This document shows, piece after piece, positions 35,581 to 43,742 of a stretch of DNA of 64,000 nt. The DNA comes from Cellulosimicrobium arenosum. GTDB lineage: Bacteria > Actinomycetota > Actinomycetes > Actinomycetales > Cellulomonadaceae. The notes beneath the pieces are model-generated. The model searched no databases, had not been told where the DNA came from, and saw nothing but the letters and a program-made list of their open reading frames with translations. Position numbers and translations under genes: made by a program. The stretch's first letter is position 1. Each line of letters begins with the position of its first letter. Where the stretch lies: the NCBI RefSeq assembly GCF_014837295.1, contig NZ_JACYHB010000002.1:248001-312000 (forward strand), read 5' to 3'.

Positions 35581-36939
35581 TCACCGTGCGTCTGTGCCCC
35601 CGCTCACGTCCAGGTCGGCACCCACGTCCGGGACCTCGCCGTCGACGACGGCGTCCTCGCCGAGCCACGCGGCGTCCGGGCGCACCGCCCGGAACCGCCC
35701 GGCGAGGACGGCCGAGACCGCCGCGAGCGCCGCGAGGACGACGAAACCCACGCGAAGGTGCTGGGCCGTCGCGAAGACCCCGGTGAGCACGCCACCCAGC
35801 ACCGCGCCGACGTACGTGAAGACGTTGAGCCGTGCTACCGCACGGTCGGTGACCGTCTCGACGAGCCCGTCCTGGTCGACGCCCGCCCTGCCGGTCCGTG
35901 CCGCGGCCACGACCTCGCGCGCCCGGTCGCCGGCCGCGGAGAACGCGAGCGGGGCGACGACGCCGAGCCCGAGCCCGGTCAGGGCGAGCCCGACGACGGC
36001 GACGGGCCACCCCGGCGCGAGCGCGACGACGGCGAACCCGACCACCCCCAGCAGCCCACCGAGGCGCACGACCCGCACGCGTCCGAGCCGCTCGACCAGT
36101 CCGTCGCCCGCGAGACGGGACACGATGAGCGCCGCCTGGTAGGCCGCGTACCCGAGCGGTGCCGCGGCCGCGGACGCGGCCAGCACGTCACGCAGGAACG
36201 TGGCGCTCCAGCTCGAGACGGCGGAGTCCGCGACCGGGAAGGCCACCATCGCGAGCCCGAGGAGCGCGACCGTCCCGGCCGCGACCCGTACCGCGGCGGC
36301 ACCGGGTTGGGCGGGCGACCGGTCGACCGACCGCCCGTGCCCGGCCCCGGGGTCGGTCGGCGGGTCGACCGCCCGCGCGTCGTCGGGCACGCCGCGCACG
36401 GGTACGAGCCGGGGGCCCAGGACGAGAGCTGCGATCGCGACCAGGACCGCGACGAGCGGCAGCGCGACCGCCTGCCCGAGCCCGACGAGCGCGGCGCCGG
36501 AGACCACGAGCGCACCGAGCACTCCCCCGGCGGCGTTCCCGGCGTAGAACGAGGCGAGCAGGCTGCGCCCGTACGCGCGCTCGACGTCGATGCCCTGCAT
36601 GTTCATCGCGGCGTCGACGGAACCGAGCGCGAGCCCGTACGCCCCGAGCGCGGCGAAGAAGAGCGGCCAGGTCGGCGCGGCGCCCGCCCCGGCGATCCCG
36701 ATCGCCGCGAGGAGCAGTCCGCCGACCACGACGGCGCGCGATCCGCGGCGCGCGGACACCGCCCCGGACAGGGCGCTGCCGAGCCCCGCGCACACGCACA
36801 CGCCGAGCACGACGAGCGTGACGACGTCGTCCCCCATGCCGAGCCGGTCCTTGTAGCCGGGGATGCTCGTCAGGACGACGGCGAACCCCGTGCCCTGGAC
36901 GGCGTAGGCCGCCGTCGTCGCCGTGCGCGCGATGGTCAC
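35581..36939 (-). CDS. MFS transporter
   Basis: 452-residue protein with 12 predicted membrane segments and a central loop of about 45 residues between the halves (DDARAVDPPTDPGAGHGRSVDRSP). It has the GxLxDRxGRxxVxxxG-like motif in weak form (VERLGRVRVVRLGGLL) and a family-like start MTIARTATTAAYAVQGTGFAVV. It resembles the fucose permease/FHS-like or YfcJ-type uncharacterised MFS proteins; substrate not assignable. GTG 36939 is 6 nt after TACCCT, giving a leaderless mRNA. It lies 38 bp upstream of xthA, with which it may be co-transcribed. Confidence 0.82.
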   Translation of the reverse strand: MTIARTATTAAYAVQGTGFAVVLTSIPGYKDRLGMGDDVVTLVVLGVCVCAGLGSALSGAVSARRGSRAVVVGGLLLAAIGIAGAGAAPTWPLFFAALGAYGLALGSVDAAMNMQGIDVERAYGRSLLASFYAGNAAGGVLGALVVSGAALVGLGQAVALPLVAVLVAIAALVLGPRLVPVRGVPDDARAVDPPTDPGAGHGRSVDRSPAQPGAAAVRVAAGTVALLGLAMVAFPVADSAVSSWSATFLRDVLAASAAAAPLGYAAYQAALIVSRLAGDGLVERLGRVRVVRLGGLLGVVGFAVVALAPGWPVAVVGLALTGLGLGVVAPLAFSAAGDRAREVVAAARTGRAGVDQDGLVETVTDRAVARLNVFTYVGAVLGGVLTGVFATAQHLRVGFVVLAALAAVSAVLAGRFRAVRPDAAWLGEDAVVDGEVPDVGADLDVSGGTDAR

Positions 36940-36945
36940 CTGCGC

Positions 36946-36951
36946 AGGGTA
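36946..36951 (-). promoter_or_regulatory. -10 box of leaderless MFS gene
   Basis: TACCCT on the minus strand, 6 nt before GTG 36939. Confidence 0.5.
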
Positions 36952-37077
36952 GCGCCCGGTCCGGCGCGGCGGGCGTGGTCTCTCCGTGCGGGGCGGGAGC
37001 GCAGGGGGTCTCGTCGCGTGCCCGTCCGCCGGGCGGTCGGCGGCGGAGGCAGTCAGGAGGCGGTCAGGTGGTGGCGG

Positions 37078-37959
37078 TCAGGAGAGGGTGCGCTCCGCGG
37101 TGTCGACGACGTTCGCGAGGAGCATCGCGCGCGTCATGGGGCCGACGCCGCCCGGGTTGGGCGAGAGCCAGCCGGCGACGTCGGCGACGGCCGGGTCGAC
37201 GTCGCCGCGCAGCCGGGCCTTGCCCGTCTCGGGCTCGACGACGCGGCTCACGCCGACGTCGAGCACGACGGCACCGGGCTTGACGTGCTCGGCCTGCACG
37301 AAGCCCGCGACACCGGCCGCCGCGACGACCACGTCGGCGTCGCGCAGGTGCGCGACGACGTCGCGCGTCCCCGTGTGGGTGAGCGTGACGGTCGCGTTGA
37401 TCTCGCGGCGCGTGAGCAGGAGCCCGATGGAACGGCCGACGGTCGTCCCGCGGCCGACGACGACGACGTCCTTGCCCGCGAGGTCGATCCCGTGCCGCTG
37501 CACGAGCTCGACGATGCCGGCGGGCGTGCACGGCAGCGGCGACGTGATCGGCTCGTTGACGCGCAGGACGAGGCGACCGAGGTTGGTCGGGTGCAGGCCG
37601 TCGGCGTCCTTGTCGGGGTCGATGCGCTCGAGCACCGCGTTGGTGTCGACGCCCTTCGGCAGCGGCAGCTGCACGATGTAGCCCGTGCAGGCAGGGTCGG
37701 CGTTGAGGCGGTCGACCGCCGCCTCGACGTCCGCCTGCGACGCGTCGGCGGGCAGGTCCTCGCGGATCGAGGCGATCCCGACCTCGGCGCAGTCCCGGTG
37801 CTTGCCCGCCACGTAGGACATGGACCCCGGGTCCGCACCGACGAGCACGGTCCCGAGACCGGGGACGACGCCGCGCTCGCGCAGGGCGTCGACCCGGGTA
37901 CGCAGCTCGGACTTGATGGCGGCGGCGGTGGCCTTGCCGTCGAGGATCTGTGCGGTCAT
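37078..37959 (-). CDS. folD: Methylenetetrahydrofolate dehydrogenase / cyclohydrolase
   Basis: 293-residue bifunctional enzyme that converts 5,10-methylene-THF to 10-formyl-THF with NADP. Landmarks: [14 protein letters not shown] (catalytic Lys near 55), [50 protein letters not shown] (NADP loop; family consensus GRSxxVGxP, here with a Thr) and [20 protein letters not shown] 37959 is preceded by GGAGG 9 nt upstream. The reading frame stays open upstream through the structured region, but the RBS strongly favours this start. It lies downstream of glyA on the same strand. Confidence 0.95.
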   Translation of the reverse strand: MTAQILDGKATAAAIKSELRTRVDALRERGVVPGLGTVLVGADPGSMSYVAGKHRDCAEVGIASIREDLPADASQADVEAAVDRLNADPACTGYIVQLPLPKGVDTNAVLERIDPDKDADGLHPTNLGRLVLRVNEPITSPLPCTPAGIVELVQRHGIDLAGKDVVVVGRGTTVGRSIGLLLTRREINATVTLTHTGTRDVVAHLRDADVVVAAAGVAGFVQAEHVKPGAVVLDVGVSRVVEPETGKARLRGDVDPAVADVAGWLSPNPGGVGPMTRAMLLANVVDTAERTLS

Positions 37960-37982
37960 GAACGGACCTCCGAAGGTCGGTC

Positions 37983-38058
37983 GAGCATGCGGACGCTGCT
38001 GGCCGAACATGTGGTTGCTGCCCGTCCGCGTGGCGATACGGGCCACAACAACATGCTC
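37983..38058 (-). ncRNA. Structured RNA element between glyA and folD (unidentified)
   Basis: On the minus strand, three helices can form a three-way junction: P1 GAGCAT/ATGCTC (38058-38053 with 37988-37983), P2 GTGGC/GCCAC closing a 7-nt loop (38046-38042 with 38034-38030), and P3 GCGGACG/CGTCCGC (38029-38023 with 37995-37989) closing a 27-nt internal region. It begins 11 nt after the glyA stop and ends 13-15 nt before the folD ribosome binding site, so it would be in the folD leader. It matches no RNA family I can name. Could be a regulatory leader or chance pairing in GC-rich DNA. Confidence 0.4.
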
Positions 38059-38069
38059 AGCGGGGGGTT

Positions 38070-39362
38070 TTACTGGTGCAGGCCCGGGTAGAGCGGATAG
38101 GTCGCCGTCAGGCGCGCCACGCGGGTGCGCAGCGACTCCGCGTCGGTGGCCGTGCCCTCGCGCAGCGCCGTCGCGATGATCTCCGCGACCTCGGCGAACT
38201 CCGTGTCCCCGAAACCGCGGGTCGCGAGCGCCGGCGTCCCGATGCGCAGGCCGGACGTGACGCGCGGCGGACGCGGGTCGAACGGCACCGCGTTGCGGTT
38301 CACCGTGATGCCGACCTCGTGCAGGAGGTCCTCGGCCTGCTGGCCGTCCAGCTCGCTGTGGCGCAGGTCGACGAGCACGAGGTGGACGTCGGTCCCGCCG
38401 GTGAGGACGGACACGCCGGCCGCCGCGACGTCGGGCTGGGCGAGACGGTCGGCGATGATGCTCGCGCCGCGCATGGTGCGCTCCTGGCGGTCGCGGAAGT
38501 CGTCGGAGGCGGCGATCCTGAACGACACTGCCTTGGCCGCGACGACGTGCATGAGCGGGCCGCCCTGCTGACCCGGGAACACCGCGGAGTCGATCTTCTT
38601 CGCGTACTGCTCCTTGCTCAGGATGAACCCGGAGCGCGGGCCGCCGATCGTCTTGTGCACGGTCGAGGACACGACGTCGGCGTCCGGCACAGGGGACGGG
38701 TGCAGCCCGGCCGCGACGAGGCCCGCGAAGTGCGCCATGTCGACCCAGAGCTTGGCCCCGACCTCGTCCGCGATGGAACGGAACGCGGCGAAGTCGAGGT
38801 GGCGCGGGTAGGCGGACCAGCCGCCGATGATGACGTCGGGGCGCTCGGCGAGGGCCTTCTCGCGCACCTGGTCCATGTCGATGCGGTAGGTCTCGGGGTC
38901 GACTCCGTACGCCGCGACGTCGTACAGCCTGCCGGAGAAGTTGATCTTCATGCCGTGCGTGAGGTGGCCGCCGTGAGCGAGCTCGAGGCCGAGGATCTTG
39001 TCGCCCTTGTTGATGAGGGCGTGCAGGACCGCGGCGTTGGCCGTGGCACCGGAGTGCGGCTGGACGTTCGCGTGCTCGGCGCCGAACAGGTCCTTGGCGC
39101 GCGCGATCGCGAGGTTCTCGGCGATGTCGACCTGCTCGCAGCCACCGTAGTAGCGGCGGCCGGGGTAGCCCTCGGCGTACTTGTTGGTCAGGACCGAGCC
39201 CTGGGCCTGCAGGACGGCGCGGGGCACGAAGTTCTCGGACGCGATCATCTCGAGCGTGTCGCGCTGGCGGGCGAGCTCGCCGTCGAGGACGGCGGCGATC
39301 TCGGGGTCGAGCTCGGCGAGCGGGGTGTCGAGGACGGTGCGGTCGGCTGGCTGGGCGCTCAT
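38070..39362 (-). CDS. glyA: Serine hydroxymethyltransferase
   Basis: 430-residue PLP enzyme converting serine and THF to glycine and 5,10-methylene-THF. Landmarks: [73 protein letters not shown], and the PLP lysine in [14 protein letters not shown] near residue 235. Start ATG 39362 with GAGGGAGA about 5-12 nt upstream. Expression is probably switched on by ZTP through the riboswitch in its leader. Downstream lies folD, so glyA-folD form a one-carbon unit. Confidence 0.96.
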   Translation of the reverse strand: MSAQPADRTVLDTPLAELDPEIAAVLDGELARQRDTLEMIASENFVPRAVLQAQGSVLTNKYAEGYPGRRYYGGCEQVDIAENLAIARAKDLFGAEHANVQPHSGATANAAVLHALINKGDKILGLELAHGGHLTHGMKINFSGRLYDVAAYGVDPETYRIDMDQVREKALAERPDVIIGGWSAYPRHLDFAAFRSIADEVGAKLWVDMAHFAGLVAAGLHPSPVPDADVVSSTVHKTIGGPRSGFILSKEQYAKKIDSAVFPGQQGGPLMHVVAAKAVSFRIAASDDFRDRQERTMRGASIIADRLAQPDVAAAGVSVLTGGTDVHLVLVDLRHSELDGQQAEDLLHEVGITVNRNAVPFDPRPPRVTSGLRIGTPALATRGFGDTEFAEVAEIIATALREGTATDAESLRTRVARLTATYPLYPGLHQ

Positions 39363-39415
39363 GGCGTCTCCCTCGCGTTCTGGGCAGTTGTCGTCGGCGG
39401 GGTGCGGGCTCGTGT

Positions 39416-39443
39416 CCGGGTACGCCCCACCAGGGTGACCCGG
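39416..39443 (-). promoter_or_regulatory. Possible expression-platform hairpin of glyA leader
   Basis: CCGGGT (39416-39421) pairs with ACCCGG (39438-39443), with CACC/GGTG nested inside. It directly follows the riboswitch core and could compete with the core's GCCTGGGC strand, but there is no U-tract, so control might instead be translational. Confidence 0.4.
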
Positions 39444-39444
39444 G

Positions 39445-39560
39445 GCCCAGGCGAACGACCCGTCGTCTGCACAGCAGTCGCTCCCCGGTGGTGATCCACC
39501 CTGCCCGGTGTCGGCGTCGGTATGAGGTGACGGACGAACCGGGCCGCGCCAGTCGCGACG
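39445..39560 (-). ncRNA. ZTP riboswitch (pfl motif) upstream of glyA
   Basis: The minus strand carries the conserved pfl blocks in order: CGCGACTGGCG (39557-39547), then GTGGATCACCACCGGGGAGCG, then CGCCTGGGC (39453-39445) after a variable loop. These are the ZTP/ZMP-riboswitch signatures, and glyA/folD are its classic targets. A TAGGAT -10 box at 39572-39567 places the RNA start at about 39560, right at the motif's 5' end. ZTP builds up when 10-formyl-THF is short, and binding turns genes on. Confidence 0.9.
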
Positions 39561-39566
39561 CGCACG

Positions 39567-39572
39567 ATCCTA
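39567..39572 (-). promoter_or_regulatory. -10 box of riboswitch-glyA transcript
   Basis: TAGGAT on the minus strand, about 7 nt before the first conserved base of the ZTP riboswitch. Confidence 0.55.
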
Positions 39573-39598
39573 ACGCATGGGTCGGGCCACGCGCCGGG

Positions 39599-40129
39599 TC
39601 ACTCCTGCGGCGCCGCAGCGGCGCCGGTGTCCTCGGCGTTGCGCGCCTCGGCCTCGCCGAGGATGCGGCGCAGGTAGGTGTACGTCAGGTCGCCGGCCGC
39701 CTTGTCGTACTGCTGCTCGTACCCGTGCTTGGTGTACATCGCGAGGTTCTGCTTGGAGTCCTTGCCCGTGAAGACCCAGATCTCCGACGTCTGCTCCGGC
39801 AGGTACGGCAGGACGTCGAACAGCATCTGCGTGCCGATCCCCCGGCCCTGCATGTCCGGCGCGACGGCGAGCCGTCCCAGCGTCGCCCGGGTGCCCTCGA
39901 TCTCCACGCGCACCGAACCCACCAGCCGGTGACCGAGCCACGCGCTGATCGTCACGACGTCCTCGCGCGCCAGGTCGTCGCGCAACTCGTGCAAAGTCTG
40001 GGTCAGCGGGGGGATGTTGGGGTCGCCGTAGAGCTGTGCCTCGGTGACGAAGGCCGCCCGGCGGAGCGTGAGGAGCTCGCCGGCCTCGTCGTCCGTGACC
40101 AGACGGGTGGTGATCTGCGCGTCGCTCAT
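39599..40129 (-). CDS. GNAT-family N-acetyltransferase
   Basis: 176-residue acetyltransferase with the acetyl-CoA loop [15 protein letters not shown] near residue 90-105, LGRLAV before it, and a C-terminal strand with [22 protein letters not shown]. The Q/RxxGxG/A motif appears as QGRGIG. The substrate cannot be read from sequence. ATG 40129 is the best start; upstream in-frame codons add only two residues. The 236 bp between it and glyA contain the riboswitch and its promoter, so its mRNA may run into them unless a terminator exists; none was seen. Confidence 0.87.
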   Translation of the reverse strand: MSDAQITTRLVTDDEAGELLTLRRAAFVTEAQLYGDPNIPPLTQTLHELRDDLAREDVVTISAWLGHRLVGSVRVEIEGTRATLGRLAVAPDMQGRGIGTQMLFDVLPYLPEQTSEIWVFTGKDSKQNLAMYTKHGYEQQYDKAAGDLTYTYLRRILGEAEARNAEDTGAAAAPQE

Positions 40130-40213
40130 GGGCACATGTTCTCAGAGATGCGCCGCGCGCGACGGGGCACGTCCGGGTGAAGGACGAGCGCGTTCCACCG
40201 GACGCGACGCGGC

Positions 40214-40219
40214 TACGCT
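40214..40219 (+). promoter_or_regulatory. -10 box of leaderless purU
   Basis: TACGCT, 6 nt before GTG 40226. Confidence 0.55.
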
Positions 40220-40225
40220 CTCAGG

Positions 40226-41119
40226 GTGTCCACGACGACCCCCCCGACCGCCTCCGCCCCGACCACCGCCCCCGTCTCCCAGCAGTGGGTGCTGACGCTC
40301 TCCTGCCCCGACGGGCCGGGGATCGTGCACGCCGTCGCCGGTGCGCTCGCCGGGCTCGGCGGCAACATCACGGAGTCGCAGCAGTTCGGCGACCCGCTGT
40401 CGGGCCTGTTCTTCATGCGTGTCCAGGTGGAGGCCGCGACGTCGCGGGAGGACCTGGAGGCTGCTCTGCAGCCCGTCGCCGAGCACTTCGCGATGAGCTG
40501 GGTCCTCGACGTCGTCGGGCGTCGTGTGCGGAGCCTGCTGATGGTGTCCAAGGCGCCCCACTGCCTCGTCGACCTGCTGTACCGCGAGCGGTCGCAGGCG
40601 ATGCCGATCGACGTCGTGGGCGTCGTCGGGAACCATCCCGACCTCGAGGACATCGCGACGTTCTACGGCAAGCCGTTCCACCACGTCCCGGTGACCCGCG
40701 GGACGAAGGCGGGCGCCGAGGCGCGGCTGCGCGAGCTGGTCGCCGAGCTGGACGTCGAGCTCGTGGTCCTCGCGCGGTACATGCAGATCCTGTCCGACGA
40801 CCTGTGCCGCGAGATGCCGGGGCAGATCATCAACATCCACCACTCGTTCCTGCCGAGCTTCAAGGGCGCGCGCCCGTACGCGCAGGCCCACGACCGCGGC
40901 GTCAAGCTCATCGGCGCGACGTCGCACTACGTGACCGGCGACCTCGACGAGGGCCCGATCATCGAGCAGGACGTCGCGCGCGTCGACCACTCGCGCCGCG
41001 TCGAGGACCTCGTCGCGATCGGCGAGGACGTCGAGCGCCAGACGCTCGCGCGAGCCGTGCGGTGGCACGCCGAGCACCGTGTGCTGCTCGACGGCCACCG
41101 GACCGTCGTCTTCCGCTGA
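40226..41119 (+). CDS. purU: Formyltetrahydrofolate deformylase
   Basis: 297-residue enzyme that hydrolyses 10-formyl-THF to THF and formate, balancing one-carbon units. N-terminal ACT domain (WVLTLSCPDGPGIVHAVAGALAGLGGNITESQQF, residues 21-54) and a C-terminal formyltransferase-fold domain with VLARYMQILSDDLC, INIHHSFLPSFKGARPYAQA (catalytic His) and GATSHYVTGDLDEGPIIEQDV (catalytic Asp). GTG 40226 is set by the 6-nt spacing to a TACGCT box. It lies beside glyA-folD, so three one-carbon enzymes are clustered. Followed by a strong terminator. Confidence 0.96.
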   Translation: MSTTTPPTASAPTTAPVSQQWVLTLSCPDGPGIVHAVAGALAGLGGNITESQQFGDPLSGLFFMRVQVEAATSREDLEAALQPVAEHFAMSWVLDVVGRRVRSLLMVSKAPHCLVDLLYRERSQAMPIDVVGVVGNHPDLEDIATFYGKPFHHVPVTRGTKAGAEARLRELVAELDVELVVLARYMQILSDDLCREMPGQIINIHHSFLPSFKGARPYAQAHDRGVKLIGATSHYVTGDLDEGPIIEQDVARVDHSRRVEDLVAIGEDVERQTLARAVRWHAEHRVLLDGHRTVVFR

Positions 41120-41146
41120 GAGGGCACACACCCGGGCCCACGACGA

Positions 41147-41181
41147 CGAGACCCCGCCACGTCGGACGTGGCGGGGTCTCG
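41147..41181. terminator. Strong bidirectional terminator between purU and chvE
   Basis: Perfect 16-bp stem (CGAGACCCCGCCACGT at 41147-41162 with its complement at 41166-41181) and a 3-base loop. No U-tract, as is usual in such GC-rich genomes. It serves convergent purU and the mmsA-mmsB-chvE operon. Confidence 0.9.
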
Positions 41182-41210
41182 CGGTGGGTCAGGGGATCAG
41201 GCCCCGGACG

Positions 41211-42323
41211 TCACTGCTCGGTGAGGGGGGCGAGCGTGTCGTCGTCCGCGTAGACCTCGGCGGCGTTCTCCTGGGTGACGATCTTCGGCTCGAGCAGGAA
41301 GGCCGGGACGACCTTCACGCCGTTGTCGTACGACTCCTCGTCGTTGACCTCGAAGTCCTCGCCCTGCTGCGCGAGGTTGATCTCGTTGATGGTCTCGGCG
41401 ACGAGCTCGCGCGTGTCCTTGTAGATCGTCGAGTACTGCTCGCCCGCGACGATCGACTTGACGGACTCGACCTCGGAGTCCTGGCCGGTGATGACCGGGG
41501 TGTCCTTGCCGGCCTGCTTGACGGACGTGAGCGCGGCACGCGCCAGGGTGTCGTTCGGGGACAGGATGCCGTGCAGCTCCTCGTCCTCGTAGTTGCCCGC
41601 GAGGATCGTGTCCATGCGGTTCTGCGCGTTCTCGGCCTCCCAGCCCTGGGTGGAGGTCTCCTGCTGCGTGACCTGGCCGGAGACGACCGTGAGCGTCCCG
41701 TCGTCGATCTTGGGCTGGAGCACGCTCATGGCGCCCTCGAAGAACGGCTTCGAGTTCGCGTCGTCGGGCGAGCCGGAGATGAGCTCGATGTTGTACGGGC
41801 CCTCACCCTTGCGCTCGGCGAGACCGTCCAGGAGCGCCTGGCCCTGCAGCTCGCCGACCTTGAAGTTGTCGAACGCGACGTACAGGTCCACGGCCTCGGT
41901 GTTCTTCACGAGCCGGTCGTACGCGATGACCTTGACGCCCTGGTCCGCCGCGGCCTCGAGCTGGCTGCCCAGCTGCGAGCCGTCGATCGCACCGACGACG
42001 ATGACCTTGGCGCCCTGCTGGACCATGGCCTGGATCTGGTTCTGCTGCTCGGAGACGCCGCCGTTGGCGAACTGCACGATCGGCTCGTAGCCGGCGTCGG
42101 TCAGACCGTCGTTGAACAGCTGCTCGGCGAGGACCCAGTTCTCGGAGGTCTTCTGCGGGAGCGCGACGCCGATCGTCGAGCCCTCCTCGAAGCCTGCGGG
42201 CGCCTCGGAGCCGCCGGTCTCCGCGTCGGAGCCGCCGCGCCCGTTGTCGTCGGACGAGCAGCCGGACAGGACGAGCGCGCTCGCGGCGCTCAGCGCCAGG
42301 AGCGCTGTGGTGAGCTTCTTCAT
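41211..42323 (-). CDS. chvE: Multiple-sugar ABC transporter, substrate-binding lipoprotein
   Basis: 370-residue periplasmic-binding-type protein of the ChvE/XylF class. Signal peptide with lipobox LSGC (Cys at residue 22) followed by a Gly/Asp/Ser linker. The ligand domain starts GFEEGSTIGVALPQKTSENWVLAEQLF and has VIVVGAIDGSQLGSQLE, IAYDRLV, DNFKVGELQGQALLDGL and VITGQDSEVESVKSIVAGEQYSTIYKDTREL. It is anchored outside the membrane and feeds xylose, glucose, galactose or similar monosaccharides to MmsAB. Last gene of the operon. Confidence 0.92.
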   Translation of the reverse strand: MKKLTTALLALSAASALVLSGCSSDDNGRGGSDAETGGSEAPAGFEEGSTIGVALPQKTSENWVLAEQLFNDGLTDAGYEPIVQFANGGVSEQQNQIQAMVQQGAKVIVVGAIDGSQLGSQLEAAADQGVKVIAYDRLVKNTEAVDLYVAFDNFKVGELQGQALLDGLAERKGEGPYNIELISGSPDDANSKPFFEGAMSVLQPKIDDGTLTVVSGQVTQQETSTQGWEAENAQNRMDTILAGNYEDEELHGILSPNDTLARAALTSVKQAGKDTPVITGQDSEVESVKSIVAGEQYSTIYKDTRELVAETINEINLAQQGEDFEVNDEESYDNGVKVVPAFLLEPKIVTQENAAEVYADDDTLAPLTEQ

Positions 42324-42342
42324 GTTGCCACTTTCTGGTCGG

Positions 42343-42360
42343 GCACCCGTCGTCGGGTGC
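42343..42360 (-). promoter_or_regulatory. Intercistronic hairpin before chvE
   Basis: GCACCCG (42343-42349) and CGGGTGC (42354-42360) form a perfect 7-bp hairpin with a tetraloop. It lies between permease and binding-protein genes, a place where processing or stability hairpins raise the amount of binding protein. Confidence 0.5.
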
Positions 42361-42401
42361 TTCGGGTTGTGGAGCTGTGGGGAGTAAGGAATGGGTCGGG
42401 C

Positions 42402-43742
42402 TCAGCCCTTGGCTGCGGTGGCGCCGTCGGCCACGGGGACCTCCGGCCGCGGGTCGTCCGCACCGGGGACGGCGCCCGTGCCCTTGTCGCGTCTGCCCGG
42501 GAAAATGAGCGCGATGATCGACGGGCGTCCCTGGACCTTGTTGTAGACGTCGAACGCGACGGCGGCGAGCAGCACGAGCCCCTTGATGATCTGCGTCATG
42601 TCGGACCCGACGCCCATGAGCTGCAGCCCGTTGTTCAGGACCGCCATCACGAGGCCACCGATGACGGAGCCGACGACCGTCCCGACGCCGCCGGAGACCG
42701 CCGCCCCACCGATGAAGACGGCGGCGATCGCGTCGAGCTCCCACATGTTGCCGTCCGACGGGCCGGAGGCCGTCGCACGACCGATGAAGATCATGCCGGC
42801 GACCGCCGCGAGGATCGACATGTTCATCATGACGAAGAAGTTCGTCCGCCGGATGTTGACACCGGAGAGCGCCGCTGCGGCACGATTGCCGCCCACCGCG
42901 TAGACGTGCCGGCCGGTGATGGTCCGTGCCGCCACGAAGTGGTAGATGATGACGAGCGCCGCGAGGATGACACCGGCGACCGGGAAGGACGTCCCGTACC
43001 GACCGCTGCCGAAGAGGTACGTCAGGTAACCGATCACCACGACGGCGACGACCAGGCGGATGACGACGACGGGGACGGACACGGTCTCGAGCCCGAGGCG
43101 CCGGGCGCTCGCGCGACGACGGTACTCGGACCAGACGACGGACGCGATCGCGAGGATCCCGAGGACCAGCGTCCAGTTGTTCATGCCCGTGTTCGGACCC
43201 CACTCGGGCAGGTACCCCGCGCCCATCGTCCGGAACTGCTCGGGCACCGGGACCGAGTTCGAGTGACCGATGAGCTGGTTCAGACCGCGGAAGAGCATCA
43301 TGCCCGCGAGCGTCGTGATGAACCCCGGGATGCCGACGAAGGCGACCCAGAAGCCCTGCCAGGCTCCGATGACGGCGCCCACCGCGAGGCCGAGCAGGAT
43401 GCCGGCCCACCAGGGCAGACCCCCGTCCCGCATCGCCAGCGCGACGATGATCCCGGTCACGGCGGCGACGGACCCCACGGAGAGGTCGATGTGCCCCGCG
43501 ATGATCACGAGGACCATGCCGATCGCCAGCACGAGGATGTACGAGTTCCCGATGATGACGTTCTGCGCGTTGGTGGGGGTCAGGACGTTCCCGCCCGTCC
43601 GCCACTGGAAGAAGAAGATCAGCACGACGAGCGCGATGACCATGCTGTACTGCCGTAGGCCGCCGCCCGCCAGCTGCTTGAATGACGACATCGTCGGTGC
43701 TTCCTTCTGTGTCTGCGTCGGTCTGGTCGTGGTGGTGGTCAC
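42402..43742 (-). CDS. mmsB: Multiple-sugar ABC transporter permease
   Basis: 446-residue BPD_transp_2-type permease with about 10 membrane segments. Characteristic blocks: GHIDLSVGSVAAVTGIIVA, GIPGFITTLAGMMLFRGL, VYAVGGNRAAAALSGVNI and AAVSGGVGTVVGSVIGGLVMAVLNNGLQLMG. GTG 43742 is preferred: AGGAG lies about 9 nt upstream and the codon overlaps the mmsA stop (GTGA). An internal ATG at 43691 with AAGGAAG also has a good RBS and would remove 17 residues. Partner of MmsA and ChvE. Confidence 0.92.
   Translation of the reverse strand: MTTTTTRPTQTQKEAPTMSSFKQLAGGGLRQYSMVIALVVLIFFFQWRTGGNVLTPTNAQNVIIGNSYILVLAIGMVLVIIAGHIDLSVGSVAAVTGIIVALAMRDGGLPWWAGILLGLAVGAVIGAWQGFWVAFVGIPGFITTLAGMMLFRGLNQLIGHSNSVPVPEQFRTMGAGYLPEWGPNTGMNNWTLVLGILAIASVVWSEYRRRASARRLGLETVSVPVVVIRLVVAVVVIGYLTYLFGSGRYGTSFPVAGVILAALVIIYHFVAARTITGRHVYAVGGNRAAAALSGVNIRRTNFFVMMNMSILAAVAGMIFIGRATASGPSDGNMWELDAIAAVFIGGAAVSGGVGTVVGSVIGGLVMAVLNNGLQLMGVGSDMTQIIKGLVLLAAVAFDVYNKVQGRPSIIALIFPGRRDKGTGAVPGADDPRPEVPVADGATAAKG

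Noticed and set aside
36952-37077. GGCGGTCAGG-like repeats between the MFS gene and folD
   Set aside because: Two or three loose copies in GC-rich sequence with no fixed spacing; not distinguishable from composition.
38030-38046. N-terminally extended FolD starting at 38046
   Set aside because: A strong GGAGG sits right before ATG 37959, and the extension overlaps a structured region and is unlike FolD proteins.
37983-38058. tRNA-like gene between glyA and folD
   Set aside because: The outer stem is near 7 bp, but there is no T-arm GTTCRA, anticodon arm or CCA-compatible end. Kept only as an unidentified structured RNA.
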